Assembly: GCF_000430885.1 (NCBI RefSeq)
Contig: NZ_AUMW01000021.1
Coordinates: forward strand, 1-63,602
Direction: 5' to 3'
DNA from: Desulfotruncus alcoholivorax DSM 16058
GTDB taxonomy: Bacteria; Bacillota; Desulfotomaculia; Desulfotomaculales; Desulfallaceae
Length of the DNA: 63,602 bases
Positions 41,380 through 50,311 of the stretch are shown piece by piece; position 1 is the stretch's first letter, and each line of letters begins with the position of its first letter. The notes under the pieces are model-generated. The model did no database searches. It worked only from the letters and a program-made list of their open reading frames with translations, and had not been told where the DNA came from. The position numbers were made by a program, and so were the translations under genes.

Positions 41380-43390
41380 GTGATTCACTCCTCTCCAGGG
41401 AGTTTCTTTTTCCCCCGCTGCTTATTTCGCTAACCACCCCGTTTTCCACCCAAAACATTTTTAAACCGGGCAGCCCGGGGTTCTGTGGAATTACGTCACC
41501 CACAGTACAGAACAGCAGTATCTGGTCGAGCTGGTCCAGTATCTCCAAAAGGGAGCCTGTCAGCAGGTCCCGGTTATCCTGGTCCAGCATATCCACTTCG
41601 TCTACGGCCAGAAAGCTCAGCCCGGTCATTTTAGCGATAGCGGCTTGAAACGCTATGCCCACCCGGAGCTGTTCGCTTTTGGAGAGCAATTTAAACGGCA
41701 GGGCGTGTCCGTTTTGAGTGATCAGCGGAGTGAAATCCACCTGCCAGGTCAGCTGGTAGCGCCCTTCGGTGCAAGCGGCCAGCAGCTTATTTATTTCACT
41801 GGTAAGCCCGGACAGCCGGTCACCCAGCAGGCTTTGCCTGATTCCATCCGGCCCCAGGGCTTTTACCATGCGCTCGGTGATGGCCAGTTCCTTTTCCAGC
41901 ATTTCCAAGTCTTGCTGCAACTGTCGGGCTTGACGGCGACCGTACCCGGCCACTTCCAACCGGCGAAGAATTTCCCGCCCTTGGACGATGCGTTCCTGTA
42001 TGCGATCAATTTCTTCCGGGTTTGCGCCGCCCTTTTGTAGTGTTTCTTCCCAGGTATACACCTCGCCCCAGGCGCTATCCAGTTCCTTTTGAGTGCGCTC
42101 AATGGCTGTATCAAGGCTGAGGAGCTTTTGCCGGGTGGTGTCCAGGTCAGCTATTGTTTTCTCTATGTGGTTGATCCGGTGCTGTAAATCCCGCTTTTCC
42201 GCCTGCAGGTTTTGCATACTGGTCAGAAGGCTTTTATTATTTTGCATGCTGGCTTTGATTTCTGATTCCAACTGATTAACCAATTCCGCCACTTCACTTC
42301 CCGACATGCGACAGGCTATCAACTCTGCCGCCAGGGGGCATCGGCCGTCAAAGGCCTGGAGTTTTTCAACTACTGCGCGCCTGGCCCGATTCGCGGCCTC
42401 CAGCGCGGCCAGTTCCCGGTCCAGTTCAGCCGCCGTGCCAGCCAGCTGTTCCAGTCTCACTTTGAGACGGTTTAATTCTCCGGCCAACCGCCCGGGCTGA
42501 TCCTGACCCGGCATTTCCCCTTCCAGTGTGGCTTTCTCGCTGTTTAGTCGCTCTAATTCAGTTGCCAGCTTATTTACTCTGTCCCGGCACTTGGCCATGT
42601 TTTTTTCCGCAGCCTGGCCCGCGCCGTGTGCTTTAAGCAGTTTATTTTTCTCTATTTCCAGCTCGGCCAGCTGTTTTTCCACGGCATCTTTATCCTCCAA
42701 ACCTATGCCATCCGGTAAATTGGGCAGTTCCATCTCGGCCAGTGCCGACCGGGTCCGCTCCAAATCCTTTTTGGTCTCCCGGCGCTGTTCCCGCGCCCGT
42801 TTTTCCATACCTTCCAGGATAGCGGGGTCACCACCAAAGCCTCGTGGCAGCAGAGCTTTTACCCTGGTGGCTACCTCCCCGGCCTGGTCCACTGGAATCC
42901 CGGTCCGCTGCAAGTACTGCACCGTGGCTGAGGCGATTTCCTCCGCCGTGCAAGAGATGCCACACAGGGCAAATAGGAAAGTTTTTTGTTCCGCGGGAGT
43001 CATGCTGGTAAAAGCGCCTGCATTTAGCGCTAATTGAACCAGCTGTTCATCTGCCCCCAAATGATGGTAAATGGCGACCTGTGCTTCCTGGATGTTTCGG
43101 CTTTTGCCCACGGTAAGGGTATGGGGCGGCAAGGCCCGCACCACTCCGCCCAGGCCCGCAATTTCCAGCCCTACCTGGCAGGTTTTGGCCCCCTTGGTGA
43201 TTAGGTCGCCGGCCCCTCGGCCGGCCCGGTCGGTCCACAGGTTCCGGCCCGTCAGTGCCCATTCCACAGCAGCCAGGATACTGGATTTACCGCTGTTATT
43301 GCGCCCGACAAAGATGTTCAGCTTGTCCAGCCCGATGGCGTTATTTATATGGTTGCGAAAACCTTGGATGGCCAGTTTGTTAATGCGCAT
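41366..43390 (-). CDS. Rad50/SbcC-like AAA ATPase
   Basis: This encodes 674 residues. It starts with a Rad50-type Walker A (MRINKLAIQGFRNHINNAIG, FVGRNNSGKSSILAAVEWAL). A long coiled coil (about residues 180-500, with LNRLKVRLEQLAGTAAELDRELAALEAANRARR and a central CPLAAELIACRMS possibly acting as a zinc hook) leads to the C-terminal signature and Walker B (LLSKSEQLRVGIAFQAAIAKMTGLSFLAVDEVDMLD). No SbcD-like nuclease gene is adjacent. Together with the RecA-like gene it probably forms a phage recombination or replication-repair set. AGGAGG stands before its ATG. Confidence 0.8.
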   Translation of the reverse strand: MRINKLAIQGFRNHINNAIGLDKLNIFVGRNNSGKSSILAAVEWALTGRNLWTDRAGRGAGDLITKGAKTCQVGLEIAGLGGVVRALPPHTLTVGKSRNIQEAQVAIYHHLGADEQLVQLALNAGAFTSMTPAEQKTFLFALCGISCTAEEIASATVQYLQRTGIPVDQAGEVATRVKALLPRGFGGDPAILEGMEKRAREQRRETKKDLERTRSALAEMELPNLPDGIGLEDKDAVEKQLAELEIEKNKLLKAHGAGQAAEKNMAKCRDRVNKLATELERLNSEKATLEGEMPGQDQPGRLAGELNRLKVRLEQLAGTAAELDRELAALEAANRARRAVVEKLQAFDGRCPLAAELIACRMSGSEVAELVNQLESEIKASMQNNKSLLTSMQNLQAEKRDLQHRINHIEKTIADLDTTRQKLLSLDTAIERTQKELDSAWGEVYTWEETLQKGGANPEEIDRIQERIVQGREILRRLEVAGYGRRQARQLQQDLEMLEKELAITERMVKALGPDGIRQSLLGDRLSGLTSEINKLLAACTEGRYQLTWQVDFTPLITQNGHALPFKLLSKSEQLRVGIAFQAAIAKMTGLSFLAVDEVDMLDQDNRDLLTGSLLEILDQLDQILLFCTVGDVIPQNPGLPGLKMFWVENGVVSEISSGGKRNSLERSESLAAV

Positions 43391-43485
43391 TTATTTACCT
43401 CCTTAATTGATTAGGTTCATTTGGCTTTTGCCCCATGCAAAAGGGTGCGCGTTAGCGCATGAGGCGGCACAAGCCGCCCTTAACG

Positions 43486-44739
43486 CTAAAACAGTCTCAT
43501 TCTGCTGCCACCCGCCGCCCGGGGTGGGGGTACTGCCGTCTCCGGTTTGGGGTTTTGTATACCGCCTGCCATACCAAGAAGCACATCAATCACCCGGCTG
43601 GCCTCCGGTTTGGTCAGGTCTTTGACTGATGCTTTGCCTGTTTCTTGTTCAATCAGCTGGCTTAGCATCGTTTCAGCCAGCCCGGCCTCGCCTGCTGTTA
43701 TAAATATCTTTCTAAGCTGGGCCTGGGTGGCGGGTGCCTGGCTGCCGTTTGCGGGCGGGTGGGCAGGCCGGTTGGATGCGGACGGTGGAGGTACAGTGTT
43801 ATCCAAACTAGCTTCCCAGTTGTTTTCTGGCGGATACCATTTTTCTGCCATCACTTTTTGCTGCTTAGTGGCAGGCTGCCCCTGGCCCGGCAGGTTACCC
43901 GGCGCCCCTGGCTCGCAGCCTGCCGGATTGCCGCCGCCGTTAGCCGCATCAAATCCCGCGTTATTTTCCGGGGTGCTAGCTGCCGCTCTGCCTGCCTCGG
44001 CCTGCCCGCCGCCCACCACCACCAGGTTGGGCTGCCGCCCGGATCGGGGCTGCGTCTCCGTACCGGACTCCAGCCACTCCAACAGTTTCCCGCCAACTTC
44101 TAGTGCAGGCTTAAACACCTGCCCGTCGAACAGTCCGGTCCGGTCTTTGCTGGCGCTGGCCGTATGACTGTTGTCCAAGTCCCAAAAAACTGTAAACTCA
44201 TATTCCAGCCCATCCCGCTGGATGGGATTCATGCCCACCTTCTTGATTACAGTTTTGCCGTTTTCACTGGTTTGCACATGTTCCATCTTCGAGCGCAGGG
44301 TGGCAATGATGTGGCACCTGCTAAGCAACATGGCATCCACCAGTTCGTTGTGGCGCGGGGTCACCTGTCGCCAGGCGGTCCAGGAGTTTCCGCTTTTGTC
44401 CGCCGTGTGCCCGTGGATGTCCAGCACACCGCCAGGGCCGGCCCAGGCATGGGAAAGGCTGTCGATGATAATAATTTGGTAGCCTGCGCTTTCCGCCGCC
44501 CGTATCGCCTCTACATATTTTTCCGGGGTGAACGGGGCCTCCAGAGTGCAGACATCGTATTCACCTAAGTGAGCATACAGCTCACCAGATCCGCGTTCCG
44601 TATCGATCAGAGCAATCCGGTCGCCTAATCCGAATGCGATCAACAGGGCACTGTAAGTTTTTCCGCTGCCGGCCGGGCCGGCGATGGCCAGGCGCAGCCT
44701 GGCCTTTTTACGCTGAGCACGTTGAAATTTAACTGGCAT
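43486..44739 (-). CDS. Phage RecA-like ATPase (AAA_24, Sak4-type)
   Basis: This encodes 417 residues. The N-terminal 220 residues are a compact RecA fold: Walker A (LAIAGPAGSGKTYSALLIAFGL), LIDTERGSGELYA, Walker B (YQIIIIDSLSHAW) and the ATLRSKMEHVQTSENGKTVIK hairpin. This fits AAA_24 proteins such as Sak4, single-strand annealing recombinases or RecA-like helpers in phages. The C-terminal half has a Pro/Ala/Gly-rich linker and a small helical domain (QAQLRKIFITAGEAGLAETMLSQLIEQETG) that looks like the RecT/BRCT-less recombinase tail. AGGAGG precedes the ATG. Confidence 0.75.
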   Translation of the reverse strand: MPVKFQRAQRKKARLRLAIAGPAGSGKTYSALLIAFGLGDRIALIDTERGSGELYAHLGEYDVCTLEAPFTPEKYVEAIRAAESAGYQIIIIDSLSHAWAGPGGVLDIHGHTADKSGNSWTAWRQVTPRHNELVDAMLLSRCHIIATLRSKMEHVQTSENGKTVIKKVGMNPIQRDGLEYEFTVFWDLDNSHTASASKDRTGLFDGQVFKPALEVGGKLLEWLESGTETQPRSGRQPNLVVVGGGQAEAGRAAASTPENNAGFDAANGGGNPAGCEPGAPGNLPGQGQPATKQQKVMAEKWYPPENNWEASLDNTVPPPSASNRPAHPPANGSQAPATQAQLRKIFITAGEAGLAETMLSQLIEQETGKASVKDLTKPEASRVIDVLLGMAGGIQNPKPETAVPPPRAAGGSRMRLF

Positions 44740-44879
44740 AGGTTTTTCCTCCTTTTAAAGTAATTTTGCGCAGCCCACGCTAACAGCTTCACAACCAGCG
44801 GCAGATAGCTCAGAGCGCCGACTCTACTTACAGTGACCGCCGCACGGTGCTGCACCGTAAGCACTGGCCTTCATGGTAT

Positions 44880-45104
44880 TTACAACCCTACTGTCTTTTG
44901 TTTAAAACCCGCTTGGATTTGCTCGTTAAATTTTTTCACCCCTTTCTTGTTGCGCTCGTTAAATAAACCACGCGCCAGTATCCTGGCCAACCGGTCCAGG
45001 TATACATCGGGATCATCCCCAGTTACCCCAATAACCTCCCTCTTGGTGGTTACCAGGCCCATCCTTGTTCGCCTGGCGGTAACTTTATATAACACCACCT
45101 GCAT
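44880..45104 (-). CDS. Small basic protein at the start of the early operon
   Basis: This encodes 74 residues (QVVLYKVTARRTRMGLVTTKREVIGVTGDDPDVYLDRLARILARGL ...). It has no recognised family. It follows the small XRE regulator gene by four bases on the same strand, at the start of the leftward operon. The 44740-44879 gap to the next gene holds no convincing gene. Confidence 0.55.
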   Translation of the reverse strand: MQVVLYKVTARRTRMGLVTTKREVIGVTGDDPDVYLDRLARILARGLFNERNKKGVKKFNEQIQAGFKQKTVGL

Positions 45105-45108
45105 ATAA

Positions 45109-45348
45109 CTACCTCACCTGCCGTTCATTAAGCGTTTCGCTTACATCATCAGCCAAAAAAAACCGGGCTACCTCCACACCTAACACATCGGCTATGGTCT
45201 GTAGTTTTTCCACAGACGGAACCCGTTTGCCGTTTTCTATCATCGAAAGATACCAAAGCGATATACCGGCTTTTTTGGCCACATACTTAGCCATAAGGCC
45301 CGAGGCTTCGCGAATTTCCTTAATACGCTTGCCAACATGCATTTGCAC
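45109..45348 (-). CDS. Cro-like XRE-family regulator
   Basis: This encodes 79 residues, almost entirely one HTH_XRE domain (VGKRIKEIREASGLMAKYVAKKAGISLWYLSMIENGKRVPSVEKLQTIADVLGV). It is transcribed divergently from the longer XRE gene at 45506 and leads the early operon, the position of Cro in lambdoid switches. TAAGCGTTACGCTTA-type operators fill the gap between the two. Confidence 0.85.
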   Translation of the reverse strand: MQMHVGKRIKEIREASGLMAKYVAKKAGISLWYLSMIENGKRVPSVEKLQTIADVLGVEVARFFLADDVSETLNERQVR

Positions 45349-45365
45349 CTGCTATACCTCCTTTC

Positions 45366-45480
45366 TAAGCGTTACGCTTACCTGTCAAATTCATTGTAAT
45401 CTAAGCGTTATGCTTATGTCAAGAAAATATTTAGCATTTCGCTTAAACCTATGTTATCAAATGTAAGCGCTGTGTTATAC
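45366..45480. promoter_or_regulatory. Divergent switch region with four operator-like palindromes
   Basis: Sites: 45366-45380 (TAAGCGTTACGCTTA), 45402-45416 (TAAGCGTTATGCTTA), 45431-45445 (TTAGCATTTCGCTTA) and a half-like site at 45464-45477 (TAAGCGCTGTGTTA). Spacing is 36, 29 and 33 bases between starts. A plausible rightward promoter is TTATCA-N16-TATACT, ending just before AAAGGAGG of the repressor gene and overlapping the fourth site. This is an OL/OR-like arrangement. Confidence 0.8.
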
Positions 45481-45505
45481 TAACCTAAAGGAGGTGATAA
45501 GCAGA

Positions 45506-45916
45506 ATGCGCAATGAAACTTTTGCCAGGCGGCTGAAGGATGAGCGGGAAAAAAGAGGCTGGACTCAGGAATATATGGCCAATTTACTGCAAATTAAAAT
45601 TGGAACATTGTCCGGTTACGAGCGTAATTACCGGACTCCTGATTTGGAAATGACCAAAAGAATTGCGGAATTACTGGGGATTTCAGTGGACTATCTGCTG
45701 GGGTTGGATGAAAAGGATACGACACCCTGGTGGGAAAAGGACTTGCCGCCTACGGACATAGAGCTGGAAAAATTCATCCGGGAGCAGCCCAACCTGCGCA
45801 TCTTCGGGGACCCGCTTGATGAAGAAGTGAAAGACGATGTAATGCTGGCACTTAGGACAGCATGGGAGGTATTAAAAAAAGAAAGGACCGCTACAAAGCA
45901 GCCCAAAGGAAAGTGA
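45506..45916 (+). CDS. CI-like XRE-family repressor
   Basis: This encodes 136 residues from the ATG at 45506, eight bases behind AGGAGGTGAT. An N-terminal HTH_XRE (FARRLKDEREKRGWTQEYMANLLQIKIGTLSGYERNYRTPDLEMTKRIAELLGIS) is followed by an acidic C-terminal region (PPTDIELEKFIREQPNLRIFGDPLDEEVKDDVMLALRTAWEVL). There is no S24 autocleavage domain. The neighbouring ImmA-like protease gene suggests proteolytic induction as in ICEBs1 ImmR/ImmA. Confidence 0.85.
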   Translation: MRNETFARRLKDEREKRGWTQEYMANLLQIKIGTLSGYERNYRTPDLEMTKRIAELLGISVDYLLGLDEKDTTPWWEKDLPPTDIELEKFIREQPNLRIFGDPLDEEVKDDVMLALRTAWEVLKKERTATKQPKGK

Positions 45917-45923
45917 TTAGCTT

Positions 45924-46355
45924 ATGTCATTATACAAAAAAGCAAGAGAACTTGCCAAGAGCGGGGAAAAGCCATTGGACATAGCCCGCAGCTTGGGATT
46001 TAAAGTATTTTTCGTTCCTTTTCAAAGAATCAAGGGCCTTGCAATTTCACTGGGCGATAATAAATTAATCATCATTGATAGCGGCCTATCTGATGCAGAA
46101 CAGCAATTTGTCTGCGGTCACGAACTGGGCCATTTTTTATTGCACCCTTCGACAAATTTTGTATTTATCTTACATAATACATTTTCTTACTCCAAACAGG
46201 AATACCAGGCCAACCGTTTTTCCTGCGAGCTGATTCTGGGGGAAAAGGCAGAAGAATACAAGTACATAATTTTAGAAGCTGCCGCAGCCGGCAAGCTGGA
46301 TCAGCTGGTCCAGTTGGTTTGGGGACTTTCCGCAAAGGAGGACGAGATACCGTGA
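45924..46355 (+). CDS. immA: ImmA/IrrE-type metallopeptidase
   Basis: This encodes 143 residues with the zinc motif HELGHFLLHP near residue 75 and the downstream helix EYQANRFSCELIL carrying the third ligand. Proteins of this type cleave the element's repressor after DNA damage or quorum signals (ImmA cleaves ImmR in ICEBs1). It lies 8 bases after the repressor gene and overlaps the recombinase gene by four bases (GTGA), forming the operon repressor-protease-integrase. Confidence 0.85.
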   Translation: MSLYKKARELAKSGEKPLDIARSLGFKVFFVPFQRIKGLAISLGDNKLIIIDSGLSDAEQQFVCGHELGHFLLHPSTNFVFILHNTFSYSKQEYQANRFSCELILGEKAEEYKYIILEAAAAGKLDQLVQLVWGLSAKEDEIP

Positions 46356-47923
46356 AAGCTGTTATCTACGCCCGGTTTTCCAGCGACAACCAGCGCGAGG
46401 AAAGCATCACCGCCCAGGCGCGGGCCTGCACTGAATACGGCAGGCGCAAGGGGTACGTAATAGTTAAAACATACACTGACGAAGCCCGCTCCGCCCTGAC
46501 CGACGACCGGCCCCAATTCCAGCAAATGATCCAGGATGCCCGGGACGGTCTGTTTAATGTCTTAATTATTCACAAACTGGACCGGTTTGCCCGCAACCGC
46601 TACGACAGCGCCTTTTATAAGCGGGAGCTGCGCCGGGCCGGGGTGAAAATAGAATCTGTGCTGGAACACCTGGATGATTCTCCGGAAAGCATTCTACTAG
46701 AAAGCCTATTGGAAGGACTGGCCGAATACTACAGCAGAAACCTGGGCCGGGAAGCTATGAAAGGTATGAAAGAAACAGCCCTGCAGGCAAAACACTGCGG
46801 CGGCATTCCACCCCTGGGCCTGGACGTTGACCAGGATCGGCATTACATTATCAATGAATACGAGGCGAACGCCGTGCGCCTTATCTTTGAAATGTATGAT
46901 AATGGTTTTGGTTACGACAGGATTATCGACGAATTAAATTCTTTTGGTTACCACACAAAACGAGGCGGTCCGTATGGAAAAAATTCACTACATGAGATTC
47001 TAAAAAATGAAAAATACATTGGGGTTTACACATTCAACAAGCGCCAGGGCAGGACTGCAGATGGGTGTAAAAACAACCGCCGACAAAAGCCCAAGGATGA
47101 GGTAATTCGCATCCCCGGGGCCATTCCGGCTATTATCGACGAGGACTTATTCAACCGGGTGCAGGAAAAAATGCTTAAGCGCAAGCACAACCCTGAAAAG
47201 GCCAGGCAGAAAGCAAAAACGGTATTCCTGCTTTCCGGCCTGGTTACGTGCGGGGTATGCGGCACCCCATATATAGGCAATTCCGCCACCAATAACGGTA
47301 TCCGGTACGGCTATTATGAATGCGGGGCCCGTGACCGGACCCGGACCTGCACCAACCGGCGCATCAGAAAAAAAGTACTAGAAGGCATGGTTCTGGACGA
47401 AATCGACCAATCCATTTTTGCACCGGATGTACGGACCGTGCTGGTGGATAAAATCCTTGATTTTTATAATCAATTATTTAGCCAGTCTGATGATGAGACA
47501 AGATACCTGGAAAAAGAATTAAAAAGAGTTCAAACGGCAATAAACAACCTACTGCGGGTAATAGAGCGGGGACAGGCATCGGAAGCTCTGGTGGAACAGT
47601 TAGCCAGGCGGGAGCAGGAAGCGGCCCTGTTGCAGCAGGAACTGGACAGGCTGGCCGCCAGGGCGGCCATTTCGTTAACCAGAAAAGATGTTGAACAGTA
47701 TCTTGATGATTTATATGAAAGGTTTAAAGACAAAGAAAACGAGGAGCAAATAAAACCCCTCGTCCAACAATTTGTTGATAATGTGACCGTTTTTGAAGAT
47801 GAGATAAAAGTTGTATTGAAAATATTTTTGGTTACCAGTGGTGGAGGCGGGCCGCTTGTCGACGTATGCACAGTTAAAGACTTTCCTTACATAACCTTGA
47901 AATACAATGATTTACGACCTTAA
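46352..47923 (+). CDS. Large serine recombinase (integrase)
   Basis: This encodes 523 residues. The GTG at 46352 overlaps the upstream stop and has AGGAGG ten bases before it; a GTG/ATG further upstream lies in the preceding gene. Resolvase domain with the catalytic Ser (AVIYARFSSDNQREESI), LIIHKLDRFARN and the EYYSRNLGREAMKG helix; then the recombinase domain (GGIPPLGLDVDQDRHYIINE), a Cys4 zinc ribbon (LVTCGVCGTPYIGN ... YECGARDRTRTC) and a C-terminal coiled coil. It catalyses site-specific integration and excision between attP and attB. Its gene ends the element, close to the predicted attachment site, 87 bases from the next element's integrase. Confidence 0.92.
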   Translation: MKAVIYARFSSDNQREESITAQARACTEYGRRKGYVIVKTYTDEARSALTDDRPQFQQMIQDARDGLFNVLIIHKLDRFARNRYDSAFYKRELRRAGVKIESVLEHLDDSPESILLESLLEGLAEYYSRNLGREAMKGMKETALQAKHCGGIPPLGLDVDQDRHYIINEYEANAVRLIFEMYDNGFGYDRIIDELNSFGYHTKRGGPYGKNSLHEILKNEKYIGVYTFNKRQGRTADGCKNNRRQKPKDEVIRIPGAIPAIIDEDLFNRVQEKMLKRKHNPEKARQKAKTVFLLSGLVTCGVCGTPYIGNSATNNGIRYGYYECGARDRTRTCTNRRIRKKVLEGMVLDEIDQSIFAPDVRTVLVDKILDFYNQLFSQSDDETRYLEKELKRVQTAINNLLRVIERGQASEALVEQLARREQEAALLQQELDRLAARAAISLTRKDVEQYLDDLYERFKDKENEEQIKPLVQQFVDNVTVFEDEIKVVLKIFLVTSGGGGPLVDVCTVKDFPYITLKYNDLRP

Positions 47924-48009
47924 TTAGGACTTGCTGATTTCAGGCTGCGCCTAGTTCACAGTAACCGCCCTCTGTTTTTCTCATTTGCCATTTCTAATGA
48001 GCAGCCATT

Positions 48010-49137
48010 TCACTTGCTCCCTTTAGGTTTCGGCACATACCTATAAGTAACCTCAATCCTGTTATGCCCTAAATCCTTTGACAACTTTAACCGGGCTAGC
48101 TTATCAACTGTTTTTTCATGAGGGTTTTTACATATGGCCTGGGCTTTTTGTTTAGTAACCATAAACTCCTTTGTTAGGGCACGCCAATCCTTCTTATTAA
48201 TCAATTCATTAATTCTTTGAACATACTCACCATGGCGCTGCACAGCAAAAGTTTTACGCATCCCATGCAAACCACGTCCCTCAATCCCTAATTTGTAAGA
48301 TGCAGCTTTAATCCGGCTATACATAGTTGGCTGGTTTAATCCAGCAAAAATTGTCCCACTTGGATTCCTTTTCACCAATCTCTCCATAAAGCCCTGGTAA
48401 CGCCTGTCATACTTTACCGTCCGCCACTTCCCACCTTTTTCACAAAGGGTAACGGTACCTTTTACCAGATCAATCCTTTCAGCGGTAATAGCCTTTTTAA
48501 AATCTCTGGATACTTTTGTACCCTTAACTACCTTCCCATCAACAACAATTTTACCTCCGGTTTTAACCAACCGCCCGAATATTGTTTCCGCCCTGCAGCC
48601 GGTGGCGCGAATAAAATTCATTGCATCTGCGGCACGTTTATCCACCTGGCCTATTTTTTTAATTAACTGGTCTGCTTCCCGGGTAGTATAGGCAGGTCCA
48701 CGCTGAACAGTAACATCCTCCCGTTTTCTTCTGGGCTTTTCAAACTCATCTATTTTCCACTTTACCTTACCAAACCGTTCATTGGTCATATTTTCAAGCT
48801 TCTGCAGCGCCGCGCAGTATTGATGTACCGTTTCCGGCCGATGAGTCATAGCAATCCGTTCTAAAAAATTCTTAATTTCCTCCGGTTTTACGCTGCAAAT
48901 CTGAAATTTACTACTACCACGCCTCTCAGCTAAATCCTCCGCCCACCTCATACAGGCAGCCCGGTAATCATCATAAGTCTTAGCTCCCGTCATGGCTTTC
49001 GCCATCTTTCCCTGATTTTTAATCGTTGCTTTTGATTCGCCGAACCTGCGGCTCATTGCAAAAAGCTGGTCTACCTGCCGGTAGATAGTCTTATTTTTTG
49101 ACAAAAACGCTCCCTCCCTTCCGGTCGGTTTAAACAT
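48010..49137 (-). CDS. Tyrosine recombinase
   Basis: This encodes 375 residues. The N-terminal core-binding part (YDDYRAACMRWAEDLAERRGSS) is followed by the catalytic domain with Arg (FIRATGCRAETI), Lys in the beta hairpin (LCEKGGKWRTVKYD), HxxR (GLHGMRKTFAVQ), His (KDLGHNRIEV) and the nucleophile Tyr (TYRYVPK). The size and ligand order fit the phage-integrase family, though the type differs from common lambda integrases. It stands at the left edge of the conjugative element, facing the serine recombinase of the neighbouring element, so it likely integrates that conjugative element. Confidence 0.85.
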   Translation of the reverse strand: MFKPTGREGAFLSKNKTIYRQVDQLFAMSRRFGESKATIKNQGKMAKAMTGAKTYDDYRAACMRWAEDLAERRGSSKFQICSVKPEEIKNFLERIAMTHRPETVHQYCAALQKLENMTNERFGKVKWKIDEFEKPRRKREDVTVQRGPAYTTREADQLIKKIGQVDKRAADAMNFIRATGCRAETIFGRLVKTGGKIVVDGKVVKGTKVSRDFKKAITAERIDLVKGTVTLCEKGGKWRTVKYDRRYQGFMERLVKRNPSGTIFAGLNQPTMYSRIKAASYKLGIEGRGLHGMRKTFAVQRHGEYVQRINELINKKDWRALTKEFMVTKQKAQAICKNPHEKTVDKLARLKLSKDLGHNRIEVTYRYVPKPKGSK

Positions 49138-49173
49138 CGGTTACTCATTATTTTTGCCCCAGCTACTTCCGTA

Positions 49174-49870
49174 TCTGATATTCCCGGACTGCCGCCCGGG
49201 AATTAACCTACCGGCACCCATCTTTAAGGCCAATCTGCATTGCTGCCGCAATGCCAAAAGCCCCTCCCGGTGCCGCATCAGCCTGGACTGCCGTCCAGAT
49301 GCTTTGCTAATCGCCTTGCGCTACCGCATCAAGGCAATAGCAAAGCTAAGGTCAAAACCGAACGACCTTCGGTCGTTTATTTATGATTATCACTACCGTC
49401 ATAATCATAAATAAACGCCCGTGCGGTCGTACTGCCGCCCCTACTCATCACCTTCCCTGCCGGTCAGGTAATTCGTATCGATGCTGCTGCCACATCTACC
49501 GATGAGCCACCAGCTTTGTCCATACATTCGTCGCCCCGCAGCTCCGAATGTATAACAGTCCCTGCATGCCCATGCGCCTATGCGCTCTCGACCGGGCTCC
49601 GTAGCCGCACTCGCAGGCCGCCTCTAATCCTGGTCATCATCGTTAAAGCTCCGCCACATTTAAAGTGGGGAAAAAGCTCTTCATTGGGAAATGAAGATGA
49701 GGCTGTTTGCAGTTACCACTGCATGGGGTTCTACCGAACCATTTTGATAGATCTGGTGTCCACCAGATAAATAAATGTGCTGTTATCCCATCACTTCTAA
49801 TTAAACGGCAACTCTGTCGCCCAGCGATCACCAGGATCACTTTCCCCTTTCGGGGTGGCCCGGCTTACGC
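49174..49870 (-). other. Array of hairpins with recurring GGYA-type loops (possible large structured RNA)
   Basis: No gene is visible in 49138-49897. It contains at least ten successive hairpins with different stems: 49180-49203, 49237-49254, 49283-49298, 49301-49346, 49362-49376, 49374-49417 (17-bp stem), 49522-49553, 49678-49697, 49709-49722, 49727-49740 and 49751-49768. On the minus strand, the sense of all neighbouring genes, four loops read GGCA or GGTA, two of them between C and G, and four larger loops contain CGGCAG or CGGTAG. The variable stems with fixed loops suggest a structured RNA or a protein-binding array, not a CRISPR. Confidence 0.55.
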
Positions 49871-49897
49871 CAGGCCAGTTAACTTACAATTCAAAGC

Positions 49898-50299
49898 TTA
49901 CTTTAGCCTTTCAGCAAAATACATATAACCATTGCCGTCAAAGCATTCCTTACAAGCAACGCTTCCACTATTTGCGCATGTAAGACAAGGATAAAGCGGA
50001 TCTGTCTTCATGTTATTATCATGTTCCTGAATCCAACTCAACGCCTCTTCGCCGGTATAGGCATAACCGTCAGCAACATTGTCAATACCACCAACGTCCT
50101 TGCGGTCCTGATGGTAGATCGCAATGACGCCTGTATTTAGATCAATCCAGTAGCAGCTATTAGGGTGAAAATAGAAACTAATTCCGCCGGCTTCGTACCA
50201 ACCGGCAGCTTTAATGACTTTTTCCGCCTCTTTCATCCGGAAGGATTCTTGCTCCGATGTCTCATTCATTAAATCTTCAAAAGTCAGCTTCTTGACCAT
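49898..50299 (-). CDS. Unknown protein with a C-terminal zinc finger
   Basis: This encodes 133 residues. The middle part resembles a small beta-rich domain (ISFYFHPNSCYWIDLNTGVIAIYHQDRKDVGG), and the C-terminus has two CxxC knuckles (YPCLTCANSGSVACKEC). The family is not recognised. It is the promoter-distal gene of the leftward conjugative-element operon segment, directly beside the hairpin array. Confidence 0.6.
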   Translation of the reverse strand: MVKKLTFEDLMNETSEQESFRMKEAEKVIKAAGWYEAGGISFYFHPNSCYWIDLNTGVIAIYHQDRKDVGGIDNVADGYAYTGEEALSWIQEHDNNMKTDPLYPCLTCANSGSVACKECFDGNGYMYFAERLK

Positions 50300-50311
50300 A
50301 CGATCATCCCC

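Noticed and set aside
49174-49870. The hairpin array considered as a CRISPR or REP array
   Set aside because: The stems have different sequences and only the loops recur; no constant repeat-spacer unit.
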